Positions 1 to 48,088 are shown, numbered from the stretch's first letter. The stretch: DNA of 64,000 nucleotides from Maea johnstoni (GCA_963942565.1 OZ012691.1:10490038-10554037); one strand, 5' to 3'. Numbers and translations: made by a program. The notes: generated from the sequence alone by a model not told the origin.

Positions 1-615
1 TGGATGATTATAGATCAATTTGTCAGAATTATGAAAAGAAGCAAATCTTCCCTACTTCTGTAATTCTAAGATTATACAGAAAAGACAGGGATATGATCTA
101 AACATAAAGTAAATGAAAATGACTAAATTTCAGTGTTATTCCATTTTAGAAGGATGTAATTAGATTCTTCCAATATCCAGTTTTTGTTGGGGGAAAATAT
201 TTTAGAAAGTCATTCAGCTTGTGTGGGCCACCAAAGCAATGCATGTTTCTGAATTTGGTAACTTAATTTTAGAATTAGGGCAATACGTGCATATTTTGCA
301 TATCTTATAATTCGCATGAGTTATAAAATTAGTGCTTCAGATTTTCCGAATGTCTTTAAAAAAAAGTTAAGGGTGAAAGTGCAACTCCAAGAAACACTCA
401 AGGAATGGGTTCTTCCTTGGGATTCAGATTATCGAATGCCTTAAAAAATTTAGGAGTGATTGTGCAACCTCCAAGACACGCTCAAGGAATGGGAGCTTCC
501 TTAGGATTCGGTCGCTGTGTGTTTGCTCTTCTCTGATTGGTGGAAGGGTGGTCACATGACATTGTACGACCGCCACATGCCACCGCAAGATGTAGAGGCT
601 GTGGTGGTGTATTAA

Positions 616-820
616 CCCTTATGCTGCTGGTGGCTAAGTTGGCCAATACAGAATAATGCTAAAATCCTGAAAAATCACTGAAACCCTGGCAAATGGGTAC
701 TCATCTGAGAGTACTCAGTGAGAGCTATCCAATGACTACCAACATGACAGGGTTTAGATGATTTTCAAAAATCTTTGCGTATTTGTGCATTTGATGAAAG
801 AAGCCTTAGCATTGTAAGGG
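616..820 (+). mobile_element. TTAA-MITE family A (piggyBac-like), full length
   Basis: 205 bp, flanked by TTAA at 612-615 and 821-824. The inverted ends start CCCTTATGCTGC and CCCTTACAATGC. Further copies sit at 6448, 8128, 9679 and 11916, and there are fragments at 17659 and about 56296. The TTAA target plus CCC ends are typical of piggyBac-type elements. It is non-coding. Confidence 0.85.
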
Positions 821-955
821 TTAAAGAGATACGTCCGCCACATGCCGCTAGACTAGAGGAGGAGGTGGTGTATTAAGAAGGTGCTAGGTGGGTTTGTGGT
901 AGGTTTGTGGGTGGGTTGTGGGTTGTGGTGTGTGTTTTACTCGTGGGTGTATTAC

Positions 956-36778
<35,823 letters not shown>

Positions 36779-36814
36779 TGCTGGAATATTTCAAAATATT
36801 TCGCTTAATTTTTC

Positions 36815-36841
36815 TCAAATTTTCCCCAGCATGGCCGCCAT
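36815..36841 (-). promoter_or_regulatory. Short upstream ORF in the presumed NF1 5' leader
   Basis: On the gene strand ATGGCGGCC begins an 8-codon frame (MAAMLGKI, then TGA) ending 36 bp before the NF1 start. It counts only if transcription starts upstream of 36841, which the sequence cannot prove. A second in-frame ATG is at 36832. Confidence 0.45.
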
Positions 36842-36900
36842 GTTGCTTATTTTGGTTCCGACTACGCATGCTCAGTGCAATTAATTTTCCATATATGGAA
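36829..36900 (-). promoter_or_regulatory. NF1: Likely NF1 core promoter / leader with YY1-type motif
   Basis: AACATGGCGGCCATG at 36829-36843 on the gene strand fits the YY1 consensus AAnATGGCGGC, often found at or just after TATA-less start sites. A GCATGCGTAG word at 36862-36871 is NRF1-like. No TATA box was seen. The start site itself is unknown. Confidence 0.5.
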
Positions 36901-37388
36901 CGAAAACTTTTGCGGAAAATGACGTCATGTACGGATGCACTAGTTCAACTTCCGCTGTTGCGAACAAGTGGGCAACTGGCTGAAAGCTTGAATGGCTTAG
37001 TTCTCACATCGCCCACCAGCTGGCACCACCAGGTATTCCTGGTTCTACATCTCCAGTTCTACGAAGTTCGCAGCTTGCTTGTAACATGAGAGTAGTAGAC
37101 AGGGTATGTATTTCTCTGTTGTAACTGATTGGTTTCAGTAACAAAAGCCAACAGACATGGGCAAATCACATACAACAAGGAATACAAGGAATACCACGAA
37201 TATCCCTTCAGGTCCCTGATATTGACTAAATCCACGACACAACTTCAGACCCATGGCTTAAGCTGATAAATTGATTTGGGCGATTTTCGAACTTTATTTT
37301 TGAGTACTATTTTTATTCATACCAAAATTGCCAGAAACGCTCTGAGAGAAACAGGAGCACAGGTGTCCGCCGCAGTCAGCAGCATATA

Positions 37389-37583
37389 CAGTGAAACCCC
37401 TCGAAGTGACCACCCCTTTAAGATGTTCACATTTTGCCTGTGACTGGCAATTGGTTACTGGCTGGTCCGTTTTATGGATATCCCGGGGGGGGGGGGGGTC
37501 ATTCATAAGTGACGGGTTAGGGATGACCCTCCTTGTTGACCACTTTTGACCGCTCCCGCCGGTGGTCACTTTAGATTGTTACA

Positions 37584-37586
<3 letters not shown>
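37389..37586. mobile_element. Mariner/Tigger-type MITE next to a TA microsatellite
   Basis: 198 bp between TA pairs. Ends CAGTGAAACCCCTCG and (inverted) CAGTGTAACAATCTA, with facing GTGACCACC blocks. Contains an 11-base G run. The TA repeat begins at its right target site. Confidence 0.8.

Positions 37587-37661
<75 letters not shown>
37587..37661. repeat. (TA)n microsatellite
   Basis: About 75 bp of pure TA, continuous with the TA duplication of the MITE to its left. Confidence 0.97.
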
Positions 37662-37665
<4 letters not shown>

Positions 37666-38547
37666 TAAACTTGGAATCTTGATAACTTATTCTGTCTCAG
37701 ATATATTTCATACCGTACCGCAATTTTCCCATGACCTGTGCCAGGTTATAGGTTGCAAAACCAGATCAAAATCAGAAATTGGTATTTTTGTCTGTATAAC
37801 TTATGATTAATGAATTATCAATGAGTATGCTTTATTTGAACAGGGTCGTTTAAACAAGTGATCATGAAATTTAAATACACATACTTAAAAAATCGCAGAG
37901 TGAAAAGGTGGGTCAGTCTTTAAAGCTACATTATTCTTCCAAATCAGGCTTTGGCCATTTTTGGCCTTTTCAACGATTGTCTTGCAATATACAAACTGGA
38001 AGGAGAAAAAAACCCATACGTCTCTGCTTAACTCTGCTATGGCAGAGACATAGAACACAGAGATTAGATACAATAGCCAATAGCTCCTACACCAGTCAGA
38101 CACTATTGTTATGCAAATGAGCTCTTATCTGTACCCCACTCATTCCCAGGGGTCAACCTGGCTCAGGAAGGAAATAAGCTGATTGGTGGCAGGCAGGTAT
38201 TGCTCTAATTGACATCCTGTTTGAGGGAAGTATCTGCTGCTAACAGACAAAACAGAGACAGATACAGAATTGCTTGGCATTTGATTTTCAGACTAAGCAC
38301 AGAAAATTATCAGTTTAGCTTGTTAGGTGAGAGTGTTCTTTGACCCCTCACACTTCTAGATAGTCTGGTTCCTCAAAATCCTTTAAAAGTTTTAAGATTA
38401 CCTAACCACTGATGACTGCACACTAGAGTGGCCCCACCAGAAAGTAATTAATTACTGGAAGATTGGTTTAATGTATTTTACGGATCTACACAGTACCTCT
38501 TGTCTTGATGGAATGTTTGTTATTACAAACGTACAATCATTACTTAA
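37662..38547. other. Intergenic stretch without recognised features
   Basis: No coding similarity, clear repeat or RNA gene was seen between the TA microsatellite and the THAP element. Confidence 0.6.
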
Positions 38548-40619
38548 AGGACAATTACACCTTCAGGCTATTATATGCTGAGAACATACTTTGATATGTG
38601 TACTTTACTGTCCCTGTTCACCTGAATACTGTTTGGCTTCCCTACCTGTGAAATTGCACTTAATTACCACCCCCAACCAGCCATCCCAGCTGAACACCAT
38701 GGGTGCCATTGTATCCCACAATGCCCTGCCAGAATCCATCTGACAGCTAGTTCATGATGTCACAGTCGCTCTACTTCCTGTATGCAGAGCTGCCAGAGCC
38801 TGTCTAGTTTACACATGAGACAACAAACAATGTTGTGAAAATGGTGACTTGTGCTGCTTATATGGATGCTAAAACAGATCTGACAAGGGGAGAGGAAAGG
38901 GAATTTTCTTCTTCTCCTTTCATAACCCAAAGATTAAACCAGAAAAGAAGGATTTAGCAGCAAGATGGCTATTCAACATTGGGACAGGATGGACAGTGAA
39001 GAACTACTCTTGATAATGCCAAAAAAGTATGTCATGAACATTTTGAGGAATCTTGTTTTGAGACTGAACTACAAGAAAATCTTGGATTTAGGATCCGTAA
39101 ACACCTGAAACCTGATGCAGTGCCTACAATATTTAGTTTTAAACCTACACAGAGCCATGTTCAACAAGAGAGAAAAGAAAGGGCCCAGAAGCGCACAAAA
39201 ACAACTGTAAGATCTGTTACATCCAGTTGTTGGACATGGAAGACATTTCTTTATTTAGAGGGTACAATAAAATGTCTAACAAAGGGAGAGAGATAAAAGT
39301 ACACTTTATATTTGTTTTGGATTTGTTTGCTTCTGCTAGACCCCCAAATTTGTGTATTATTTATTCTATACCACCCACATCAGAGTCATATTACTCTTCA
39401 TTTTGGTTGTTTGTATGACAGCTGGAAAAGGTCAGTATCAAATGACTCCCCTTGATAATTCCAAAGTTCCAAAAATAGACTTACAAACCTAAGGTGTTCC
39501 TTAGATTGACAGTACTAGCCAGGTCAATTGCATTACCTGACTGATTGATTGTTAGTTCCTCAGATTCACTTCCTGCAATGGTAATAGCAATCCACATAAT
39601 GGTGTTGAAGTTTCCTGAGTACCTGAAGTCCCATGGGGTGTTTTCAATTCAGGGAAGTGCTTGAAATTGTTGATATCTACCCAGCTTACCATTTCCTGCC
39701 AATTCACAACTACATGTACCATGTATTTCAATACAAACACACAATAATTTAAATCTAATCAAATGTGGTCGAGAGCGGTGGGAAGGATAAGGATTTTACT
39801 CAGAGGTGACATCTTAAACTTGCAGAATCTAGTGTGTCTATGTAAACTCAATAAATATGTCATTTGATCTCTGTCAAGTTTCATCTACCAGAGGAAACAG
39901 GACACAATGTATTTGGTCCATCTCACTAAACTGTTTAACATAGGAATTTCACACTCATTTGAATATCAGTTAACAAAATGCATCAAACCACTAAATTGCT
40001 AGGGACACAGAATGGCTGTACTGTGCATATTATAATCACATTTTAAATTATCATTATTATTGGTTTTATCATCAAAAGTAGTAGTTGTAGATGAATTGCT
40101 ATTATCATTAACATTATTAAAATCACCTCAACGATAAAAAGAGCAAGTTAATTGTCTGCAATAGACAAGTGAATATAAACCGGTGGATGTCACACTTGGA
40201 GTGTAATTGTCATACTTAGCATGATTCTACTCTAAATAGCAAATAAAATATTCTTATTTTTTATACAGATTATCAACGATTTGCAATTACTAGTTAATGA
40301 GGTATGAGCCTTGTATTGGACCATTATGTAGATGGTGAATCCACACACATATACACACACATATAAGCTGAGAAGAAGCCACACTCCCAGCAGCTAGTAC
40401 TGGCTGCTGATGACAGCTGCCTATCTTGTGCAACTATTCTCTTATCTTCTGGCTTCAAAATGGCCGACCCCAGAGACCCACTTCCTGTTTGAAAATCATG
40501 ACTTTAAACACCAATAAACTTCTTATATGAAGGTGGGTAGTTGTGGGGTCTTGGATTTGAGTAGAGTATACCCTAAGACACCATTTGAGCCCATGTTTTA
40601 TTCATGGTGGAATTGTCCT
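38548..40619 (+). mobile_element. Kolobok-like THAP DNA transposon, decayed
   Basis: 2072 bp with TTAA at 38544-38547 and 40620-40623. Inverted ends AGGACAATTACACC and AGGACAATTCCACC. It contains a broken THAP-domain reading frame near the left end. TTAA target sites together with a THAP-bearing protein fit the Kolobok superfamily (family knowledge, from memory). Much of the transposase is missing. Confidence 0.78.
38841..39240 (+). pseudogene. THAP-domain remnant of the Kolobok-like element
   Basis: It starts MVTCAAY and, after two frame changes, reads KKDLAARWLFNIGTGWTVKN and KVCHEHFEESCFETELQE, then FRIRKHLKPDAVPTIF. The C..C ... W ... C..H pattern is the THAP zinc finger and its following AVPT(I)F motif. 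The second cysteine of the first pair is lost in the current frame. About 400 nt, not a working gene. Confidence 0.75.
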
Positions 40620-40623
40620 TTAA

Positions 40624-41620
40624 TGCTTTTACCTTATGTGGAGGATTATCGACCTGGGCATGATAGGAATGCAGGTGAGTACTGTTTGTTGACTCTGTTA
40701 AACTGATGTTAGCCTAATTGCAATAAGCATACAGTAATTTAGGTTCAGTTCAAGACTTTTGATTTGTCTTCAGAATGCTAACATAGATATGTATCATAAG
40801 CGCCATTTCAGAAAATGACCCCTTATGTGACTGTCTATTTCTTGTTGATTTATCTGTTCATACCATGGATCTGAAGTTTACCTCAAATTTGCGGGAGACT
40901 TTATAATCTTGGAAACTAGCACAGCATAGCTCATAACAATGATACAAGGAAATACTGATATATTATTATTTACAAACTTTATAGGGGAGAAAAAATAATT
41001 TATAAAAACAAAGTTTTTCCACCATTCAATATACAAAATGGGAGGACATGTTATTCTAGTTACCTTAGAAAAGCCTCTAGAAAATGTGACAAAATTACAA
41101 TTTCAGGTGTACATTTTTTCTTTGAAAATAGACCCGCCAGCAAGATTAACATCTTAATTTACCTATTTCACTCCTCATAAACCAACTGGAAATTGTTGGT
41201 TTCCCAGAATGAGACCAGTAGAAAGGGGGAAATTTACTGAAATGACCCTCATGACTGCATGAGGTTTAGTCATATCACAAGTGAAATAGAGTCCCCAATT
41301 AAACCTCCCATTTACATGTATTGCAATTACGCTAATATCAATTAAAGCAGAGTAAACAAAAGTTCATACCTTCAGGCCCAGGATGTCCATGTTGTAGATC
41401 CTCTCCGAAAGGTAAAATCATTTTTCACATGTTTAAAAGTGCAAGAGGTCCATTTAAACTGCAGACCAAAAACAAGAGACAAGATGGCCACCCTCAAATC
41501 TCACCAAGTCTCGGGCTATCAGAGGCTCTTGGACGAGATTTGGCTTCACAGTGGGAGTGAATGGACTGTTGGCTGGAGCTGCCAGTCACTGTAAGTCACT
41601 GGCTATGGTAAAGGCACCAT
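40624..41620. other. Intergenic stretch between two THAP elements
   Basis: AT-rich, without recognised genes or repeat ends. Short open frames here match nothing I know. Confidence 0.55.
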
Positions 41621-42189
41621 CCCCGGCGGGGGCACTCTGGTACAGAGGGGGGCCGCACCTGCGTTACGTATTTCGCGGAAGAAGGGGTCTTTTTTTAAGA
41701 CCTCCGCATGTCCGCGATTTTGTAAAAGAAGGGTACTTTTTTGTACCCAGGTACGAAGTATGGGGGTCAAAATCCCCTTGCAATCAACGAAATACACGCG
41801 GCTCTGACGCCGAGTGACTGCCGAAGTGACTGGGCTTCCGTTTGCTGTCGCCACTTGCTGCCGCTAAACAAGCAGAGGATTATAAAATCTTAAAGTGTAA
41901 GTTCACCTTCAAAATTAAAAAAGATATGTTGTAGAGCTCAATCTCACCTTTCATAGGACACCTTGATTACAATTGTACTCAGAACATAAACTGAGATATT
42001 ACCCTTTAAAGGTAGCTTTATGGGGGCTGCCATGTTTGTGTAGAGGGACCCTAATTAGTGATGCTAATTAGATGCGTGTGATGCAGTGCTGGGACATCCT
42101 CAGAGGCTCAGTCAATGGGATATGACAGCTAAGAGAAGGAGCTTAGAAGCAAGCTCCAGATGACAGCTCGAAACTTGAGCACAAAGATG

Positions 42190-42375
42190 GTGAATTGTCA
42201 AGCTTTTGGATGCAACAATGATTCTAGAAAAGGAGCTGGTAAAACATTCTACATAATTTCTAACCCAGAGAAATATCCAGAAAAATCAGAATTAATAGCT
42301 AGATGGCTCCATAATATAGGAACTGGTTGGACTTTGAAGACTTTCAAATTTACTCATGCCAAGAGAGGCAGGTAA
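42190..42375 (+). pseudogene. Truncated THAP domain of the nested element
   Basis: From MVNCQAFGCNNDSRKGAGKT it continues ELIARWLHNIGTGWTLKTF to AKRGR and stops. C-x4-C and the central W are present; the later C..H pair and AVPTIF motif are missing. It is clearly related to the 38841 copy over RWL(F/H)NIGTGWT. Confidence 0.75.
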
Positions 42376-42396
42376 TGTCAAAGTCCATGTGTTCAG

Positions 42397-42753
42397 TTAC
42401 ACAGTCAACATCTTAACCTCCAGTTTTTCCTCTAGAATATCCCACTCATGGCAACAGATACATTCCTTCTCAGATAAAGACACACAGACTCCACATCCAC
42501 ACCAATCTGTATTTCCTACTAGTACTCGTTCCGAATCAGAGTTTCCCTCTAGGTCACTGTCACTGTCCCCAGAGTCAGAAACAAATTCATCTTCAGAATA
42601 AACTGGTTCAAATGCATATGGTTGAATGCCAAGGAGGTTTTCCATATCTGCCTGTAAATCCACTAAGAATGTGGCACACAAATAGATGTTGTCCCCACGA
42701 ATGTCTCTGCTTAAATGAATAAAAACCTTTACCTGTTGTAAATGAGTAATCAA
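42397..42753 (-). pseudogene. P2X7-type cysteine-rich (ballast-like) domain fragment
   Basis: 118 codons. It reads MENLLGIQPYAFEPVYSED, then an acidic serine-rich stretch, then TDWCGCGVCVSLSEKECICC followed by HEW. The QPY-FEP box plus WCxCGxC...CxCC pattern is that of the zinc-binding cytoplasmic domain of P2X7, which occurs outside P2X7 in many invertebrate proteins. It lies tail-to-tail with the THAP frame and lacks the rest of the usual domain. Confidence 0.65.
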
Positions 42754-43778
42754 GTTAATAGCTATTATGAACTAGTATTAAAATACCAATATTACAGTAC
42801 AATTAGTAGGTGGTTTCTTGGCTTTCTGGTTTCATAATTGTAATTCATTTGCTTGTGGTTTCCTAACAGTAGCTAGCCTGACTGCAATTTGTAGTAGCTG
42901 TGCCCAGAGGATGTGTATTGCAGTTAATCTCCTGGGTATAAAGCTTAGGATACCAGAGTACATTCAATTCCTTTGAGAATAATGTGTATTGCAGTCAATT
43001 CCTTAGAGGCTAACGCTGACAATACACTCACAGCTTACAAATTGAAAACTTTCATCACAAGATTACAGTGTCTGAACATTGTAGGAAATAGTAAATGCCA
43101 GTCTATTTTATAAACAGGTAGAATTTCTTGAGCCCTAAAGCTCATCCATAACCCTTTTACTACAGGTCTCTTTCCCTTATTGGTTTTGCCAAACAGAACC
43201 TGGTATACCTCTAGAATAGACAGGTACACACTGAGACACAGTGCCTCTGTTTGTTGTCTGATACACCACTTTCCTCTTTGCAAATCATATACTTATAAGA
43301 GCATGTGCTAGTGTATTCAGTTCTGCAGAGCTCCAGAGCTCCAGCCTGCATGTAGCAGTGTGATGTCACTTCCTGTCTCTGATAAGCTCCAAGATGGTGC
43401 CTCCATGAACCAGCTGAGGCAGTGAATTTGCTGCATTTTGCAAGATACAAACTTGAATATCTCAGTCAATTTGCGGAGTACAATTATAATCAAGGTGTCC
43501 TGAGAAAGGTGACATTGAGCTCTACAACATATCTTTTTTAATTTTGAAGGTGAACTTACACTTTAAGTTAAAATACGTGTTCCCGTTCATCCAATATCAG
43601 TGTTTTGATAAAAGAAGGGGTGTTTATTTAGTGGAAAAAATCAGCGTTTTATTAAAATAAGGGTGCTTTTTTGGCCAGAAATCAGTGCTTTAGGGGTATT
43701 TTTTTATTTTGCTAACGAACAACGTATGCACCCCTCTAAATACCCAAGTGCCCCCCCCCCCCCCCCCAGGGGCATCAT

Positions 43779-44628
43779 CACACCAAGACTTCCAATAATT
43801 AGATGATAACCAGTTGTAATATTTAATGTACCTATGCAGTTATTTACCTTCGGAACCCTGTTTTAAGTCAAAAATTATCATTTCTATGATCAACAAGAGA
43901 GGACGATACACTTCATATCCTTTCAGATGCAGTGCAACACAAAATGTAAACAAATAGTTTTATCAAGGACTTTTATTGGTTTTATGACGAGCAGATAATC
44001 CTTAAGTGGCGAAAAATGGGTGCGGTTTGCGTTAAAATCAGTCTGAGAGAACGATACACTAGATATCCTCTTCTATACAGTGCAGCACTAAATGTAAACA
44101 TTCAAAATAATCTTCCCATAGTTTTTCTACGATGTATAAGGTGTAAAAGAGAAAAAACAATTTTTACCCGCCCGCAAATGCGACAGAGAAAAGGGTAAAT
44201 ACAACCCGACCGCTGGGTTAATACAACTGCCTTATCCCGGGCTCCCTCTGTCACATTTTTGGGTGGGTATTTTTTTTATTTACCCTCCCCTAAAGACGGT
44301 TGTGTATTTCATCTCCTTTTCACCTGATCCATCGAAAATAAATATCCCTTATATTTTCAAAAATGAGCACCGTCAGTTGCTAAAGTGAGGCTTGGCTAGG
44401 TTTTGTTTTCCTCTTTGTATTTTTAGCCAAAAGCTCAATAAGATTAAAGTATATGCTTTGTAAAGGTATTCGGTTTATAGTCTTGTATCCACCAGAGAAA
44501 ATACATACATATCCACCGAAATGTTCACACGACCTTCCTCCCCTAGCAGGCCTGTACACACGGTAACCATTTCAGTCCCCCGGCGGATGGCAGCATTAAC
44601 GCACACGCTCTAAGCACTGCCTTATTAA
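43779..44628. other. Intergenic stretch with a diverged direct repeat
   Basis: A block with GAGA(G)GACGATACACT and ATATCCT..TCAGTGCA words occurs at about 43895-43955 and again at 44045-44105. No gene was seen. The (G)GGTTAATACAAC stretch at about 44190-44310 is not recognised. Confidence 0.5.
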
Positions 44629-44671
44629 GGTAGAACCCTATTCGATACACGGGTGATACTAGACTATCACC
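44629..44671. repeat. Short TTAA-bounded repeat E (43 bp)
   Basis: GGTAGAACCCTATTCGATAC ... ACTAGACTATCACC between TTAA tetranucleotides. Its left part recurs at 45422-45449 and its right part at 52058-52087, each also next to TTAA. Confidence 0.55.
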
Positions 44672-44675
44672 TTAA

Positions 44676-44829
44676 TGCTAGATACCCATTTTGCAGCTGG
44701 GTAGATTGAGGCAATATGGAATAGACTGTCTTGCCCAAGGACAGACCACAGTGCCCCAGCAGGGAATTGAACCGACGACCCTATCATTACTAGTCCGACA
44801 CCTAACCAACTGAGCTACTTTGTCCCCAC
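44676..44829 (-). mobile_element. tRNA-derived SINE
   Basis: On the minus strand GTAGCTCAGTTGGTTAGGTG (box A) and GGTTCAATTCCC (box B) lie about 35 nt apart, followed by a body with CCTTGGGCAAGACAG, CCTCAATCTACCCAGCTG and AAATGGGTA. A conserved body of this sort is known from SINEs of deuterostome invertebrates. Not a functional tRNA: no acceptor stem pairing. Confidence 0.8.
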
Positions 44830-45141
44830 TTTGTAGTAAGATAAGATAAGATAACAAAATGTTATTAAGGTCTCACCCATAGATAAATAATACATACAAG
44901 ACATGATAAAACAAAGGACGGTCAACATTGACCTACGAGAGACCATACCATATGAACAAAGAGAAATAGACAATGTTAAAATGAAATAATCACATAAAAT
45001 CAGTTCGGGACACATCTGTTCTGATGTTTAGCATTTTAGAACAGGTTTTGGCACTAAAAAAGATAAAATCGCAGTTGGACAGTAGGAACACCAATTTATC
45101 AGTGTCATTTAAATAATCAAAGGATGGCAGGACTGTGCAAA

Positions 45142-45246
<105 letters not shown>

Positions 45247-46755
45247 AAGCAAAGGGTTTTCTCTGAGTACTTTGAGGTCTGGGTGCAGACAGCGCAAAAG
45301 AAAGTGTTCTTCATTTTCCGTTTTAATAAAAACCATTTTTAAAACAATTTAAACACACTCTTTCTTCACTAGGAATCTGTGTATTGTTACGTTTCTCCCA
45401 GCGACCCGTTTCTAATCTTAAGGTAGAACCCTACCCGATACCCGGGTCATTTTTAAAACTTAAATATCTGGAAACTGAGTTAAATGTATACAACGGCACT
45501 TATGCTATTGTATAGCTTACTTCTCATAGTTACAGAATAATGATAAACTTATCAAACATTTGCTATTTTGAGTTGATATGACACCCTTTACGCACACATC
45601 TGGCTGTGTTTCGTTTTTTGGCAAAATGTCAAGACTCACCCTTTACTTAAAAAACAAACTCTACCATTTGATCATTCATGTCTTTGGTAAGGTGCAAGGT
45701 CCTACATAAACCGGGAATCTGCACGAGGAGTATGTTAACACATTTTTGAATGTTCCCATATGCCTCAAGATTACTAACAGCACATGGTGTATGTAGTTAA
45801 TGCTGATTTTCAGGTCCTGTCATAATACGAGGTATTTATGACATGTCCTTGCACCTAGAGGGGATTCATATCTGTCATATTCTAAAACAATGGCTTCGAA
45901 GACTGTATCGTTATTCACTTTCAGCCAAAAAATGAGATGAAAATATTGGTCAAAATGGTCTATCTCGAAGGAATCTGCATGGTCGAAGCAGACACCCATG
46001 TTGTTTGGGACCGATTTAACACGGAGGTCCCAAACCGGCCCGCCTTTTGTTCTCATGGTTGTAACACAATGGGAAGTTGCTAGATTCGAGATTCGTGGCG
46101 GGTGACCACTACTCATGTGCAATCTGTTGTTTCGATATCCATGGTTAGGGACCAGCCAAAGACACCACCTAGTTAGTGGGGGGGCCTATGTATTTCTAGT
46201 GGGAACTTCGCATACATTTTGATTTTTCAATTGAATTTTGCTCTTCATACAGGGTAGAATAAAATAAAACACGGCACCAATTTTTTCCAAATACGGAAAG
46301 GTGTTTTTATGCTAATTAGGTATGACATCATAGGTATTATATGAAAAATCCACTTTTTGTCATTTTTTTTGGTCGTGATACTAAGGTGTCAACTACTATA
46401 ATTAAGATATGCTTGAATAATATGTATTTGTACAACAATAGCCACTAGTTTCTGAATCACTCACCTTTGGACCTGAAAACTTAATGTTTTTCAACATTTT
46501 GGGTCAAAAATTGACATTTTTGACAATATACTGGATTATTTGTCAACATATTTGGTCTAATTCAACTTAATACATTTCTTTAGTCTACAATGCATGGGCA
46601 AATTTCACTTAACACATAAAATAGCCAAATTGTATAAAATCTGTTAAATCCTTTTAAAAAATTGATGTATTTGTATCACATAAGTGTGTATATTAGCATT
46701 CAAAATTTACTCGTTTTGCCCTAGGACACAGATCAAGTAAGGTTTCCAACCCACC

Positions 46756-47187
46756 TTAAAAGTCTACTGAGGTTTCATCTTCACTGTCCTCTGACACAGT
46801 GACATTTCTGTTCTCACAGCTTTCCTCACATGAGGTGCACATGTCTGTGCAATACATGCTGTGTTTCTTACATGAGCATGTCTTTTTTGTGCAGTTTCCC
46901 TTATATGCACATTTCACTAGTTGCAGTACTGCTTCAGGAGCTGGTGGGAGTACAGTAGTGACAGGCCGGAGCACTTCCCCTTCTATACACTAACCATGTG
47001 ACATTGGTGGTGGAAGGGTCGGCTTGGCTTCACCAGCTTGTTTCCAAGAAAGAGTTACATAATTTGACCTCTTAATCTTTTGCTCAAGCGCAGCTTTTGT
47101 TGGAGGGAGTTTCTCATCGGTGAACTGCCGTTTGCTAAAAAGGTGCCAGCGCATCTTTGCTACTGAAGTGATCTTTGTGTTTGGCAT
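46756..47187 (-). pseudogene. CXC-tailed protein remnant of the 4.6-kb element
   Basis: In one reading frame, interrupted once, it has LPPTKAALEQKIKRSNYVTL followed by SWKQAG, then APEAVLQLVKCAYKGNCTKK, then TCSCKKHSMYCTDMCTSCEE. The 'LPPT.AL..HI.R..Y' block plus a C-rich tail ending C-x-N is, from memory, a common repetitive protein type in marine invertebrate genomes. Function not known to me. Confidence 0.6.
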
Positions 47188-48004
47188 ATATGCAAAAAAA
47201 TACTAAGCCCATCCCATAAGTGAACAGATAAGAAACTCTTCGGACGGGACAAATTATGTTTCGGAAACAGTAAATTATTTTTTCCCCTAGGAAAATGAGG
47301 TGTTCCAAGTATTTTTGTGTCATGAATGTATGTCGGCTACTCCAAGGGACCTTGTGCCCACTACCCTATTTCTTTGAAATCTCACTACCATTTAGGAGAA
47401 CACATGGCTCTTCGGATGGGACAACCTTGTTTCGGAAATTCATCTGAGGAAATATAGTTGGTTTCCCACAAAATATAGTTTAACATCTTTAATTATCCGC
47501 ATGGTTTTTAGAGAGGTACGACATTAGTTTATCAGAAAATATCAAAATTACTAATCTCTAATAGAGGTATAGAAGTAGTATACTATCATGCATTTACCCA
47601 TTGAAAAAAAAGGTAAAAATGTTACATGAAAACATGAAAATGGCAAATAACCTATCTCTCTGCCAAAAGGCATCTGGAAAATGGCACTTTGGCAGCTGCA
47701 CAACTGATGACTGCCTTTATGTTTGACACATGACAAACCCCAAAGTTGACATTATTTGTAAACATTATTGCTGTCTACTTTTAGACAAAATTTGTCTTGG
47801 CCATTTGTTACAGCCTATTTTGGCCATTTTTATACATAATTTACTAATTTTTTCTAACATAGGGTTGTTACACACCAATGATATTATGTATCAAAACTTA
47901 CCTTACTTGTCCCTATGTATTGGCATTAGGTACTAGACAGAATATTGTTTTGATCTAGATTTGGGTCTAAAAACACCATCTTAGGGGGTTTATCTTGCAA
48001 CAGG

Positions 48005-48006
<2 letters not shown>

Positions 48007-48088
<82 letters not shown>
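48007..48088. repeat. (TA)n microsatellite
   Basis: About 80 bp of TA inside the 4.6-kb element. Confidence 0.97.

Larger units (their letters stand above)
41894..43562 (+). mobile_element. Kolobok-like THAP element with ~90-bp inverted ends
   Basis: 1669 bp with TTAA at 41890-41893 and 43563-43566. The inverted ends begin AGTGTAAGTTCACCTTC and pair for about 90 bp, including GAGCTCAATC/GACATTGAGCTC words. It holds a THAP N-terminus (plus strand) and a cysteine-rich frame on the other strand. Internally deleted relative to a complete transposon. Confidence 0.85.
41621..43770. mobile_element. GC-ended inverted-repeat element interrupted by a Kolobok-like insertion
   Basis: The left part (41621-41889) starts CCCCGGCGGGGGCACT and the right part (43567-43770) ends AGTGCCCC... 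then a 17-base C run. The ends pair over CACTTGGGTA/AGAGGGG-type words. Flanking GGCACCAT/GGCATCAT (7/8) may be the target duplication. Joined, the element would be about 480 bp and non-coding. Confidence 0.7.

Noticed and set aside
1-600. A further NF1 exon below exon 27
   Set aside because: I searched for the expected next RasGAP residues on the minus strand and saw none; only a diverged direct repeat (CTCAAGGAATGGG at about 400 and 480) is visible.
45820-46122. 100-codon minus-strand open frame
   Set aside because: Possibly part of a decayed element next to repeat E, but no domain could be recognised.
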